From Tetramitus jugosus (taxonomy: Eukaryota > Heterolobosea > Eutetramitea > Acrasida > Vahlkampfiidae): a DNA stretch of 64,000 nucleotides. The stretch covers positions 124,001 through 188,000 of the forward strand of contig OW569387.1 of assembly GCA_937625935.1 (NCBI GenBank). The letters are read 5' to 3'. The translations under genes were made by a program, and so were the position numbers. Below the pieces are notes generated by a model that saw only the letters and a list, made by a program, of their open reading frames with translations, was not told the DNA's origin and did no database searches. Of this stretch, positions 27,586-36,781 are shown in pieces. Every line of letters starts with the position of its first letter. Positions within the stretch are counted from its first letter, which is position 1.

Positions 27586-29904
27586 ATGCAACAACACGAT
27601 GCACTTATTCACTACCACAACATCATGTGTGTGGGATTGACTGAACACTTTGATTCTTTGCCCATCTTGCACAAGAACATTCTCAGGAGTACGGTATGTT
27701 TTTTGGCGCCAAATCCAATCGAGCGAAAAATATTTACGATTTTTTCTCGTGTTCATGTTTTTCTGACTGACGCCATGATCAAACAATGAAACAATTAGCT
27801 TTCAGATTTACAAGAGCTATTTGACAAGCATCCGAATGAAACATTGGAATTCTTGAACAGAAAAGACTCGTTCAATCAACGCACAGCACTCCATATCGCT
27901 GTGATCAAGGGAGATTCCTCTGTGGCCATGTTTTTGCTACAAAAAGGTGCGGATATCAATGCAAGAGACAAGCACGGTTACACTGCACTTCACTATGCTT
28001 GTGCCTTGTTGTCTAATCAGAGACAAGTTCAATTGCAAGTCATTGTTGCTCTGCTCTCGTTTCCAAGCATCCAATTGGACATTGTTTCCAAGATACACAG
28101 CAAATCAGTGCTTCATGTGCTGTTGGATTGTAGCAGCGAAGGCAATGATGCTGTTGATCCCAGCTATCTTCAAATTGTCCATAATTTGTTGAAGCAGCAG
28201 CAACAACAAAGTAGAGGTAACATGAAAAAGGTTTTGTCATTGTTAGAGCTGAGAGACGATTGTGGGTACACTGTGTTGGACAGCGCATTGTTCAAGAAGC
28301 AATCTTTGGTTGTTGATTTGTTCTGTTCCTTTAAATCAAGTACAATGGCCAATAATAGGGATCAAAAGGGCGAATATACGATCCATAAGGCTGTTGAATC
28401 AGGTGACGCTCACTTGTTGGCGCAAATTATCGATATTGGAGCAGACGTGAACGCTGCGGACTCTGCAAACAACAATTCTCCCTTGATGATTGCTATTTGC
28501 AACCGTTACAGTGCATGTGTTGACTTGTTGTTGAAGAAGGGAGCGAATGTGTTTTTGTGTGATAAGAAGGAGAGAACAGCAGTGCACTATGCTACATTTT
28601 TGAACAATTTTGATACCGTGAAGTTGCTGCTGAATAGTGCATCTCATTCTACCACGAAACAACAAACTCAACAGCACACAAATCGATCATCAAACACTTC
28701 TATATCTCCATTGCATATCGCAGTCAAGAAAAGAAATTTGAAGATTATCGAGCTGTTGTTAGAGTTGCATTCATCCGAGAACGAGGAATTGAGACAATTG
28801 GCCAATATCTACGCATGTGATTCGAATGGAAGAATAGCTTTTATGGATGCTGCGGGACAAGGACTCATCCCTGTCTTGGATTTACTTTATAATCATCAAA
28901 AAGCAGTGAATCCGTCCGATATTAGCAAGTTGATCAATGCTGTCGACAAGGACGGAGATAGTGCATTGCATTTGGCATCAGAGTATGGACAGGTTTCCAG
29001 TTTAGAATGGCTCGTCAAACATGGTGCAGAAGTGAACAGATTCAACTCTAATAGACAAGATGCTGTGACGAAGGCGTGTCTCGCTAACCAATGGAACTCT
29101 GTTGTTTACTTGCTCCAACAACGAATTGAACCATGCAATGTGTTGAATACATTGTCATACTTGCCATCTATTCACACACAACTGCAAGCCGAGAAACAGC
29201 ACAACAAGGAGTTGGTAGCAAAGAATAAGCAGTTGGAAAAGGAGTTACGAAGTGCAGAAAAAGTATCAGGATTGGTTTCTCCAAGCTCTACATCATCTCC
29301 AGTTACCCCTAACGAACCTGTATCACCGCTCGCCCAAGTTTATGCAGATCGTGGCGAAACCAACGTGCCACAAGGAAAGAAAAAATCGAAAAAGAGAGAG
29401 ATCATGGTGGCAATTATTACTGAAGAAGTCGCGAAGGAACATCCAAAAACCACAAATGCCGATACTGAGGGATTCCAGGAGGTTAAACGCGGTGTAAAGA
29501 GTAGATCTGATGCCAGAAAGAAGAAGGAAAGCCCGGTGACTCCCACCATTGCTCCAATCTCCAAACCAGAACCAATGACTGCTATAATTATTCCTGCACC
29601 AACACCATCACCAACACATGCTTCTCAACATAATGTGCATGTCGAATCCGAGCCACGGCTCACACCGGTTGTATCTTCCGAAGAACCAAAAACTGAAAAG
29701 GCAATCAGAGACGAACCAGTCAGTGTTCCAACACAAGCCAGAGATGAGAAACGCAAGATAAAGACTACAAAGAAACCGAGGACAGTACTTAGAAGTCAGC
29801 ATGTTAGAATTCAAAGCCCATATGATTTGTTGAGCAATTTGGAAGACACTCAAACGATCACTCCAGCAAAAAGCAAGCCCGCCAGAAAAACATCGAAGCG
29901 TTGA
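27586..29904 (+). CDS. Ankyrin-repeat protein (spliced)
   Basis: 737 residues. Exon 1 is 27586-27693, the intron is 27694-27798 (105 nt, GTATGT...ACAATTAG, phase 0), exon 2 is 27799-29904. The start is the ATG at 27586. Residues ~65-465 contain about eight to nine ankyrin repeats (for example TALHIAVIKGDSSVAMFLLQ; GYTALHYAC; GDSALHLASEYGQVSSLEWL). A short coiled-coil follows (QLQAEKQHNKELVAKNKQLE), then a long disordered C-terminus with Lys-rich blocks (GKKKSKKRE) and Pro/Thr-rich segments. Ankyrin arrays mediate protein binding; the target is unknown. The acceptor at 27798 is used because the CAG seven bases downstream would break the frame. Confidence 0.85.
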
Positions 29905-29917
29905 TAAATTATAATAT

Positions 29918-31921
29918 TTAACTATTGTTCGACTGCTGTTGTTCTTCGAGATAATCGTACTGTTCATTATCTTCCGAGTACTCATACACTTCAAGACACA
30001 GTGGTGGTACTTCTCTTGTGCAATCATAGCGTTTTGCTATGGCAAGACGATCTATCAACTCATTTGCCTTGGTGCTTCGAGTTCGAGTGACACGCTCTCC
30101 AAGCAAATCAAGTCCATTGTTCTTGGCGGTCACACTGTAATGGGTAGAACAACCATCACAAACCTTGTATACTTTCATCAGAAACTTGGGGTTATTTCGA
30201 TATCGTTTATACCGAATTGGACCGAGAGAAGGTTCCAAGAGCTTAATAATAGGAGGTACGACAATGTGGTCGAACTTTGATAAGTCAATGTCGTCTGAAT
30301 CTTCGACACCCATTTGTTCGAAATCTAGGATCCCAATATGGTAAGAAACGTTGACTGCTGTTGATGTCTCAAACAACTTACCACATGATGGACACGCCAG
30401 ATGAGTTGATATCTTGTTGTCTATCTGGCCCGGAGAGAAGAAGTGATACGTTTCAAGTCTCTTCTTATTCATCATCATTGTTTTTGAATTCTGGGTCGAG
30501 ATGGAAGTCTGACTAGCATCCGTATTTTCGTGTTCACCTTCATTATAGTCCTCTAATAGTATTATTGAGTCATTTTGGGTTGTGGGTTCTTTGGTATTCG
30601 GGTGCTTCTTGGGTTGTTGAAAATTTGCCTTCCAAGCTATACTTCGCAGAAGTCTTTCAGGGTTTGCGAACATAGTGGTCGTAGTAAGAGAATGAAACCA
30701 CTGCAACCATAATCGGTTGTGACAATCTAATTTCATCAATAGCGACATTTCTCGTACTCGATGGTAAGATAGAGTAGAATTTTGAATATGTTTCACAATA
30801 GACTTGCACAATTTCTCAATCTGGGCGCATAACACTGGCGAGATTACTGCAGCGACGAAAGTGTTCGTATTTCCAAAATCGACAGTCATGCGTTCCTTCA
30901 GCGATATATTCTCGTCATCGATTTTGTTTCTGTTCTTTATCTGTTCTACCATGGTACTATGAGGATTCCATTGAACTTTCAACACGGTGTTATACACTCC
31001 TCCCGAATGAAGGAATTTTTGAATGAATCCACTTCGAGCCTCTTTTGTATGCTTTTCTAAAAAGTATCTCAAACTCTTCGAATCAAAGAACTCGGTTGAA
31101 ACATACTTCTCACCCATCACTACATGTTCAAACACTCCATACGCTACGATATTTGTCCTTGTTTCTGTTGTTGGAGATTTACCCTTGTCCATAAAACGTT
31201 TCACCGTCGTTCCTAGTTTCTTCTTTGTGAAGATTCGGTGTATATTATCAGGAGTCACATTGACAGAATTCTTCTTATAGATCCGACCATCTTGTTGAGA
31301 TGTAAAGTACCATTGTGGTTGACTGTATTGCTCATTTTTGAAGCATACAGTATCGGCTAACAGCACTCCAGGACAGCTTTGAAAAGTATCACCCGATGCC
31401 GGCGTACTCTTCTCCCAAAGCATTTCAAACATTGAAGTCATATCCAAGTTTAATGGATCCTTTGATGAACGATTCGAAGGGACGATCCATGGATTTTCTG
31501 TTTCGTCTGCTCTGTGTTTCGCAGGCCTGATATTCCTCAACACTTTCTTACCACTGTTCTTTTTGTTTGGAACATCCATTTCTGTGGGTGACTCTAGATT
31601 GGAATGATTGGCGTCGTTGGAATACGTACCAGCTTCTTTCGATCTCTGATTCTTGTTCATCACCGACCGAGCAGTCATTTTGTACCTTTGTGAGCTAGCA
31701 TTACCAATGTTTTCATTGGAATCAGCTCGATTTCGTTCTGACATCAGATGGCAATCGACCTTACTCTGTACCTTATGTTTCCCTCTTACACTTGTCTTGG
31801 GCATAAGCTTGCTCCTCGCTGTCACATGATGTTGCTCCAATTCTTGTTGCTTCTGAGAGAGAGCCAGTTTGAGCTTAGGAAGCATTGTGGCCGACAAGGA
31901 TTTCGGCTGCTGACAACTCAT
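29918..31921 (-). CDS. Unknown protein with two CxxC motifs
   Basis: 667 residues from the ATG at 31921; the frame runs upstream to 32002 but starts with TTG there, so a short upstream exon is possible. Residues 1-160 are basic and disordered. The middle (~180-500) has folded segments (DPLNLDMTSMFEMLWEKS; SGFIQKFLHSGGVYNTVLKV; MSLLMKLDCHNRLWLQWFHS). Two CxxC motifs near the C-terminus (LACPSCGKLF and KVCDGCSTHY) are ~100 residues apart and could form one zinc site. The LLEPSLGPIRYKRYRNNPKF stretch just before the second CxxC is compact and basic. I do not recognise the family. The 3' end is only 14 bp from the ankyrin gene's stop (convergent). Confidence 0.78.
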   Translation of the reverse strand: MSCQQPKSLSATMLPKLKLALSQKQQELEQHHVTARSKLMPKTSVRGKHKVQSKVDCHLMSERNRADSNENIGNASSQRYKMTARSVMNKNQRSKEAGTYSNDANHSNLESPTEMDVPNKKNSGKKVLRNIRPAKHRADETENPWIVPSNRSSKDPLNLDMTSMFEMLWEKSTPASGDTFQSCPGVLLADTVCFKNEQYSQPQWYFTSQQDGRIYKKNSVNVTPDNIHRIFTKKKLGTTVKRFMDKGKSPTTETRTNIVAYGVFEHVVMGEKYVSTEFFDSKSLRYFLEKHTKEARSGFIQKFLHSGGVYNTVLKVQWNPHSTMVEQIKNRNKIDDENISLKERMTVDFGNTNTFVAAVISPVLCAQIEKLCKSIVKHIQNSTLSYHRVREMSLLMKLDCHNRLWLQWFHSLTTTTMFANPERLLRSIAWKANFQQPKKHPNTKEPTTQNDSIILLEDYNEGEHENTDASQTSISTQNSKTMMMNKKRLETYHFFSPGQIDNKISTHLACPSCGKLFETSTAVNVSYHIGILDFEQMGVEDSDDIDLSKFDHIVVPPIIKLLEPSLGPIRYKRYRNNPKFLMKVYKVCDGCSTHYSVTAKNNGLDLLGERVTRTRSTKANELIDRLAIAKRYDCTREVPPLCLEVYEYSEDNEQYDYLEEQQQSNNS

Positions 31922-32192
31922 CTGTCCTTGTTTGATTGAACCAGACCACAACCGTAGACCGTTTCGGAGAATATTTGTGGGAGCAATCGTTCGCTCTCGC
32001 AAAAGAACAATGACCTGTTGTCAAACACATTTAGAAAATTGTTTCGGGTCAAGGAACCATTCTCCTCTCGGTTGTTGTAGGCAGTAACAATCAGAGTCAA
32101 GTTGTTTTGATCTAACCCTTGAACTCCAAACAAGAAACTCCACCAGAAGCGGACTTCTATATCTCCGATAATCCAAAAAACAAGAAAAGAGC

Positions 32193-35100
32193 ATGTCAAG
32201 TCAAACTAGTTTGTTGTTCCTGTCTCGTCCCTTGTTGATCATCTTGTTGTTATTGCTTCTGTTGCATGTCGTAACAATCCATGCACAACCAAAAAGAAGA
32301 AATAGAATTGCGTCCTCTGTGGTTTACTCGTGGGAAGCAACGAGACTAATTGATTCACCTGTGGAGGCTAAGCCCACCGATTGGGTCAGTTCATTTTTCC
32401 ACAAGGTCAATTTAACGTTAATTTCTGCGGGAAGAGCTCACTCGGTAGCAGTTGGCCAGCAAGATGGCGAAACGACAATCTATGCATGGGGCAACAATGA
32501 TTCTAACCAATTGGGGGATGAAACATCGATTAGTCGATCTCTGCCGGCCAATGTCAACTCCTTTGGATACCTTCCTGTTGTTCGGTTGAGTTGTGGTCAT
32601 AATCATAATTTAATCTTGAGAAAAGATGGGAAGTTGTATGCTTGGGGCTTGAATAACTATGGTCAGTTGGGCGATAGGACTTTGGTTAGTCGAAATTGGC
32701 CTGTGCCTGTATTTATGGATGGTGCGTTGAGTGGTGCTGTGATTACTCAGATTTCAGCAGGTGCCTCCCACTCACTCGCATTGGCTAACAATGGTAGCAT
32801 CTTTGCATGGGGCAATAATTTTTCTGGTCAACTTGGAATAGGTACCACAAAGGACTCATCCGTACCGGTTGCTGTGGATATGAGTGCCTTGAGTGGAAAG
32901 GTGGTCATTCAAATTGCTGCAAGTACGCATCATTCAGTTGCTTTAACGAGTGATGGCACAGTGTATTATTGGGGAGATAAAGATATCGTTGGGGGTAGTG
33001 GAAGCAAAGAGGGTCCCCTGATTCCTGTTGCTGTCAATATGAGTGGTGTTGGACAGGGTAAAATGATTACTCATATCGCTGTTGGATATTTTCACACAGT
33101 GATGCTAACGAATGACTCACAGATTTATAGCTGGGGTTCGAATACATTCGGTCAACTGGGAAGTCGTTCATTCAAGGATAGCCTCGAACCGATGGCAGTT
33201 GAAATGAATGGTGAGTTATCTGGAAAAATTGTAGTCCAAATTGCCGCCGGAGGATATCATACTCTGGCTTTGACGAGTGATGGCCGCTTGTATGGTTGGG
33301 GTAAAACCAAAAACGGCCAACTTGGTGATCAGACTTACAAGAATCACTACGTTCCTACTTTTCTAGATATTAACGACGAATTGGATGATTCAATTACACA
33401 AATTGTGGCGGGAGAAGATCATACCATGATACTGACAAGTAAAGCAAAGGGCTATTCAATGGGTAAGAATGAAGATGGACAGCTAGGAGATGGTACAACA
33501 GTAGATCAATACAAACCAATTGCAATTGGTATGAACGGCGTATTGAATGGTAAAATCATTAAAAATATCGTAGCAAGACGAACAGGAGCACAGGCGGAAC
33601 AATATGTTGCTTTGACGCAAGATGGAGGTATTTACTCTTGGGGATCGAATAACGCAGGTGAAGTGGGAGATGGAACGAGGACCTCGAAAAGATTTCCAGT
33701 GATGGTTGATACGAGTGGTATTTTGAATCAAAGGATTATTACACAAGTCGCTTTAGGGGTTTCTTTTATTGTTGCTAGATCTGAGGATGGAATGTTATAT
33801 GCATGGGGAGCTAACCTTCATGGCCAACTCGGAGATAGTTCAAACCAAGAAAGACTTCTTCCCGTGGCAGTTTTCACGGGTGGCGTGTTGAGCGGCAAGA
33901 CAATGACAGCAGTTTCTGCAGAGAATAGTCATGTTGTTGCTCTTGCAAATGATGGTATGATGTATGCTTGGGGGCTCAATGCCGGAGGTGCACTGGGAGA
34001 TGGTTCATCGATTAACAGAAGAAATCCAGTTTCAGTGTACATGAAAGGGGATTTGAGAGGAAAGAGAGTAGTACAAGTTGCAGCAGGCGCTTCCTATTCA
34101 GTGGCATTGGCGAGCGATGGCACACTATACAATTGGGGTTTTAACACGTGTGGCATGCGTGGAGATGACTCACTAATATACGTCTCAGTTCCAACAACTG
34201 TTGAATTGGACAGCAGACTGAAAAACAAAAATATTACACATATCACAGCAAGAGATTATCACACAACGATCTTAACGGAAGATGGTCATATTTATTCTTG
34301 GGGTTTGACAGATTTTGGTGCTCCAGTGTCATTTAACAATTTACCTGTCCAAGTGAGTATGAATGGGTTGTTGAATGGAAAAACTGTTTCTCAATTTGCA
34401 GTGAATGATCATGATATGCTTGCTTTGACCAGCGATGGAAGGCTAGGTTATTGGAATTTTATAAGCAACTATTCCACTTGGGTTAGTTTGGACAAGTTTG
34501 ATTCCGAACAAACTGTGACTAGTTTATTCATTGGTTTGGATACGATGGGATTTCTTGGAGTAACATGTGAGCCAGGGTACTTTGGTAAAGATTGTGACCT
34601 TTTCAACTGCTATGATATCGAACCCAAGGATAAAACAAGAGTGTGCTCTGGAAATGGAGCATGTGTTGATTTAGATACGTGTAAATGTAATGAAGGATAC
34701 ACTGGAATGAATTGTTCCTATCCTATTTGCCATGGATACTCAAACCTAGACACAAAAGTTTGTTCATCACACGGAACCTGTCGAGGTCCTAACAAGTGTG
34801 TATGTGAACATGGATATCATGGTGATACATGCGCTTCTAACTTGCAACTCCTATGGACATTAATGATTTTAGGAGCGCTTTTGTGTGTGTCTCTTGTTGT
34901 TTCCATTATTGTAGTTGGAATATTGATCAGAAGAAGAAGAAGGGATGACAGAATGAAATCAGAATTGCGTGCATGTTTATTGGAAGAAATGAGTGATTAT
35001 GAAAATACTTCTTTTGAAAGAGGAGATTTTTACATCGATATGAGAGATATCAAATTGATCAGTCGTATCTCGGAAGGCGCATTCGGCGTTGTATTCAAAG

Positions 35101-35906
35101 GAGAGTGGAAAAGTAATGCCGTGGCAGTGAAAAAGATGAAAGTATCGGACGATGAATCGTTTGTCAGAGAGGTTTCAATTCTCCAGAGTCTACGTCATCC
35201 TAATATTCTCTACTTGTACGGATATTCTTCCAACGACAGTGGAGACAAGTTTTTGATTACGGAATTTGCTGTGAATGGAAGTTTGGACAAAATTCTTCAT
35301 TCAAACAATGTTACTCTCAAACCTTTTGATCAAAAAATGAATATATTGTGTCAGATCGCAGATACAATGGCTTACTTGCACGGAAGAAGCCCTCGAATTG
35401 TTCACAGAGACTTGAAACCTCAGAATATTTTGTTGGGTGACAATTATCATGTCAGAATATGTGACTTTGGTTTGAGTAAGATCACTGATACTTCTTTTAC
35501 AATGGGAAAATCCTATGGAACAATGGAGTACTGTGCTCCAGAACTTTTGACACATCAAGAACATGATGAAAAGTGTGACGTCTACAGTTTTGGAATTATC
35601 ATGCATGAAATATTTATATTGGATGCCCCCTATTCTCAGCATTCATATTCATCAATATTTACACTAGGATTGGATATTGTGAGAGGATTGAGACCGTCCA
35701 TACCATCAAATGCCCCTCAAGCACTGTTGGACTTCTTCTCAAAGAGTAACACAACGAACATACCTTCGTCTGAAGTCCCTGCCGTAGTGCAAGATTTTTA
35801 CTCTCTTGCCACAAGGTGTTGGGATGCAGATACAACCAAACGACCATCATTTGAAGAAATAACAACAGAATTAGACAATATAAAGAAGAGGAGTGAAAAG
35901 TTGTGA
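32193..35906 (+). CDS. Receptor kinase: RCC1 repeats, EGF-like, TM, TKL kinase
   Basis: 1237 residues. Signal peptide 1-31 (LLIILLLLLLLHVVTIHA). Residues ~40-785 hold about 13-14 RCC1-type blades with repeated xAWGxNxxGQLGDG-like motifs (YAWGLNNYGQLGDRT). Cys-rich EGF-like modules follow at ~788-883 (CKCNEGYTGMNC; CVCEHGYHGDTC). One transmembrane segment lies at ~886-912 and ends in RRRRR. The intracellular kinase (~951-1230) has Gly loop GAFGVVFKG, catalytic Lys in VAVKKM (about K980), HRDLKPQN (from about H1071), DFG and YGTMEYCAPE, so it should be active; the pattern is tyrosine-kinase-like (TKL). Probably a cell-surface receptor whose ligand is bound by the RCC1/EGF part. No intron is seen. 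Start is the ATG at 32193. Confidence 0.92.
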   Translation: MSSQTSLLFLSRPLLIILLLLLLLHVVTIHAQPKRRNRIASSVVYSWEATRLIDSPVEAKPTDWVSSFFHKVNLTLISAGRAHSVAVGQQDGETTIYAWGNNDSNQLGDETSISRSLPANVNSFGYLPVVRLSCGHNHNLILRKDGKLYAWGLNNYGQLGDRTLVSRNWPVPVFMDGALSGAVITQISAGASHSLALANNGSIFAWGNNFSGQLGIGTTKDSSVPVAVDMSALSGKVVIQIAASTHHSVALTSDGTVYYWGDKDIVGGSGSKEGPLIPVAVNMSGVGQGKMITHIAVGYFHTVMLTNDSQIYSWGSNTFGQLGSRSFKDSLEPMAVEMNGELSGKIVVQIAAGGYHTLALTSDGRLYGWGKTKNGQLGDQTYKNHYVPTFLDINDELDDSITQIVAGEDHTMILTSKAKGYSMGKNEDGQLGDGTTVDQYKPIAIGMNGVLNGKIIKNIVARRTGAQAEQYVALTQDGGIYSWGSNNAGEVGDGTRTSKRFPVMVDTSGILNQRIITQVALGVSFIVARSEDGMLYAWGANLHGQLGDSSNQERLLPVAVFTGGVLSGKTMTAVSAENSHVVALANDGMMYAWGLNAGGALGDGSSINRRNPVSVYMKGDLRGKRVVQVAAGASYSVALASDGTLYNWGFNTCGMRGDDSLIYVSVPTTVELDSRLKNKNITHITARDYHTTILTEDGHIYSWGLTDFGAPVSFNNLPVQVSMNGLLNGKTVSQFAVNDHDMLALTSDGRLGYWNFISNYSTWVSLDKFDSEQTVTSLFIGLDTMGFLGVTCEPGYFGKDCDLFNCYDIEPKDKTRVCSGNGACVDLDTCKCNEGYTGMNCSYPICHGYSNLDTKVCSSHGTCRGPNKCVCEHGYHGDTCASNLQLLWTLMILGALLCVSLVVSIIVVGILIRRRRRDDRMKSELRACLLEEMSDYENTSFERGDFYIDMRDIKLISRISEGAFGVVFKGEWKSNAVAVKKMKVSDDESFVREVSILQSLRHPNILYLYGYSSNDSGDKFLITEFAVNGSLDKILHSNNVTLKPFDQKMNILCQIADTMAYLHGRSPRIVHRDLKPQNILLGDNYHVRICDFGLSKITDTSFTMGKSYGTMEYCAPELLTHQEHDEKCDVYSFGIIMHEIFILDAPYSQHSYSSIFTLGLDIVRGLRPSIPSNAPQALLDFFSKSNTTNIPSSEVPAVVQDFYSLATRCWDADTTKRPSFEEITTELDNIKKRSEKL

Positions 35907-35938
35907 ACACCTATGGCTCACTTTACTTGAAATCAAGT

Positions 35939-36544
35939 TTAGCATAAAATGGACGCAATATCACATGAACATGCTTGTGGTTTGACATCAATGAGATACG
36001 ATAAAGGAGCTTGTAGATTCTTCAGCTTACCGAACTGTACGCTGGCTGAACCGTCCACCTTCACTTTCATCTCATTGTTGCAGTAGGCACTCAGAGCACT
36101 AAAAGCGTTCAAAGATACAGACATGGACCCCTTAAAGTCAACGCACATTTCTTCTGTACCCCCACGACCAGCAACAGTCAATGGCAACGTTCGATCACCG
36201 CACATATTCTTGTGGCTAGCGGTTCCAAGAGGGTTGTTGTCCCATGAAATATCACCCTTAAACCCCTTAATTTTAATTGTTTTCTTCAGGGTATTCTTGA
36301 TAGACACCCAAACAGTGGCTTCTACTTGATACTTCACACTCAACCCGTCAAGAGTAAATGAACATTTGGAACATTTCATACGAGCTACTTTCAATTCGGG
36401 GTAGAAAGGTAATTTGGTGGTGAAAGCACCTTCACCACCCAGTACAGAAAGCAGAATCACTACCAGTACAATGATCGAGGCCACAACCACACCCACTACA
36501 ATCCCAATTACCTTGACGTGTTTCGACGAGAAATCTATTTTCAT
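35939..36544 (-). CDS. WHy/LEA14-like membrane-anchored protein
   Basis: 201 residues from the ATG at 36544. A short basic cytosolic N-terminus precedes one long hydrophobic segment (~12-36: VIGIVVGVVVASIIVLVVIL). The rest is a beta-rich domain of the LEA14/WHy type (YQVEATVWVSIKNTLKKTI, FKGDISWDNNPLG, then SLNAFSALSAYC). It has nine Cys (KCSKCSF, CSC), suggesting disulfides outside the cytosol. In plants such NDR1/HIN1-like proteins act in stress responses at the plasma membrane; here only the fold is inferred. Confidence 0.75.
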   Translation of the reverse strand: MKIDFSSKHVKVIGIVVGVVVASIIVLVVILLSVLGGEGAFTTKLPFYPELKVARMKCSKCSFTLDGLSVKYQVEATVWVSIKNTLKKTIKIKGFKGDISWDNNPLGTASHKNMCGDRTLPLTVAGRGGTEEMCVDFKGSMSVSLNAFSALSAYCNNEMKVKVDGSASVQFGKLKNLQAPLSYLIDVKPQACSCDIASILC

Positions 36545-36781
36545 TTGGCTTTCTTTTTTGTTTCCAAGGAGAACTTGTTCTGAGCGAATTGTCTACCCGT
36601 GTTTTGCTGTGCGTGGTTCATTCGAGGGTTGGCATTTCAATGAATTTACTGTTCCGAAATCCCTTCAAAGATCCCTATTCACCGTTGACAGGCGACAACT
36701 CATCCAATTAAGGTGATGTTATTTTTCACGAGGAACTCTCGTTTTTTCTGGAACTTAAAAAGAAAGTCAAAACGTTCAAAG

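Noticed and set aside
27799-27805. CAG at 27803-27805 as acceptor of the ankyrin gene intron
   Set aside because: It puts exon 2 out of frame with exon 1; the TTAG acceptor at 27798 gives phase 0 on both sides.
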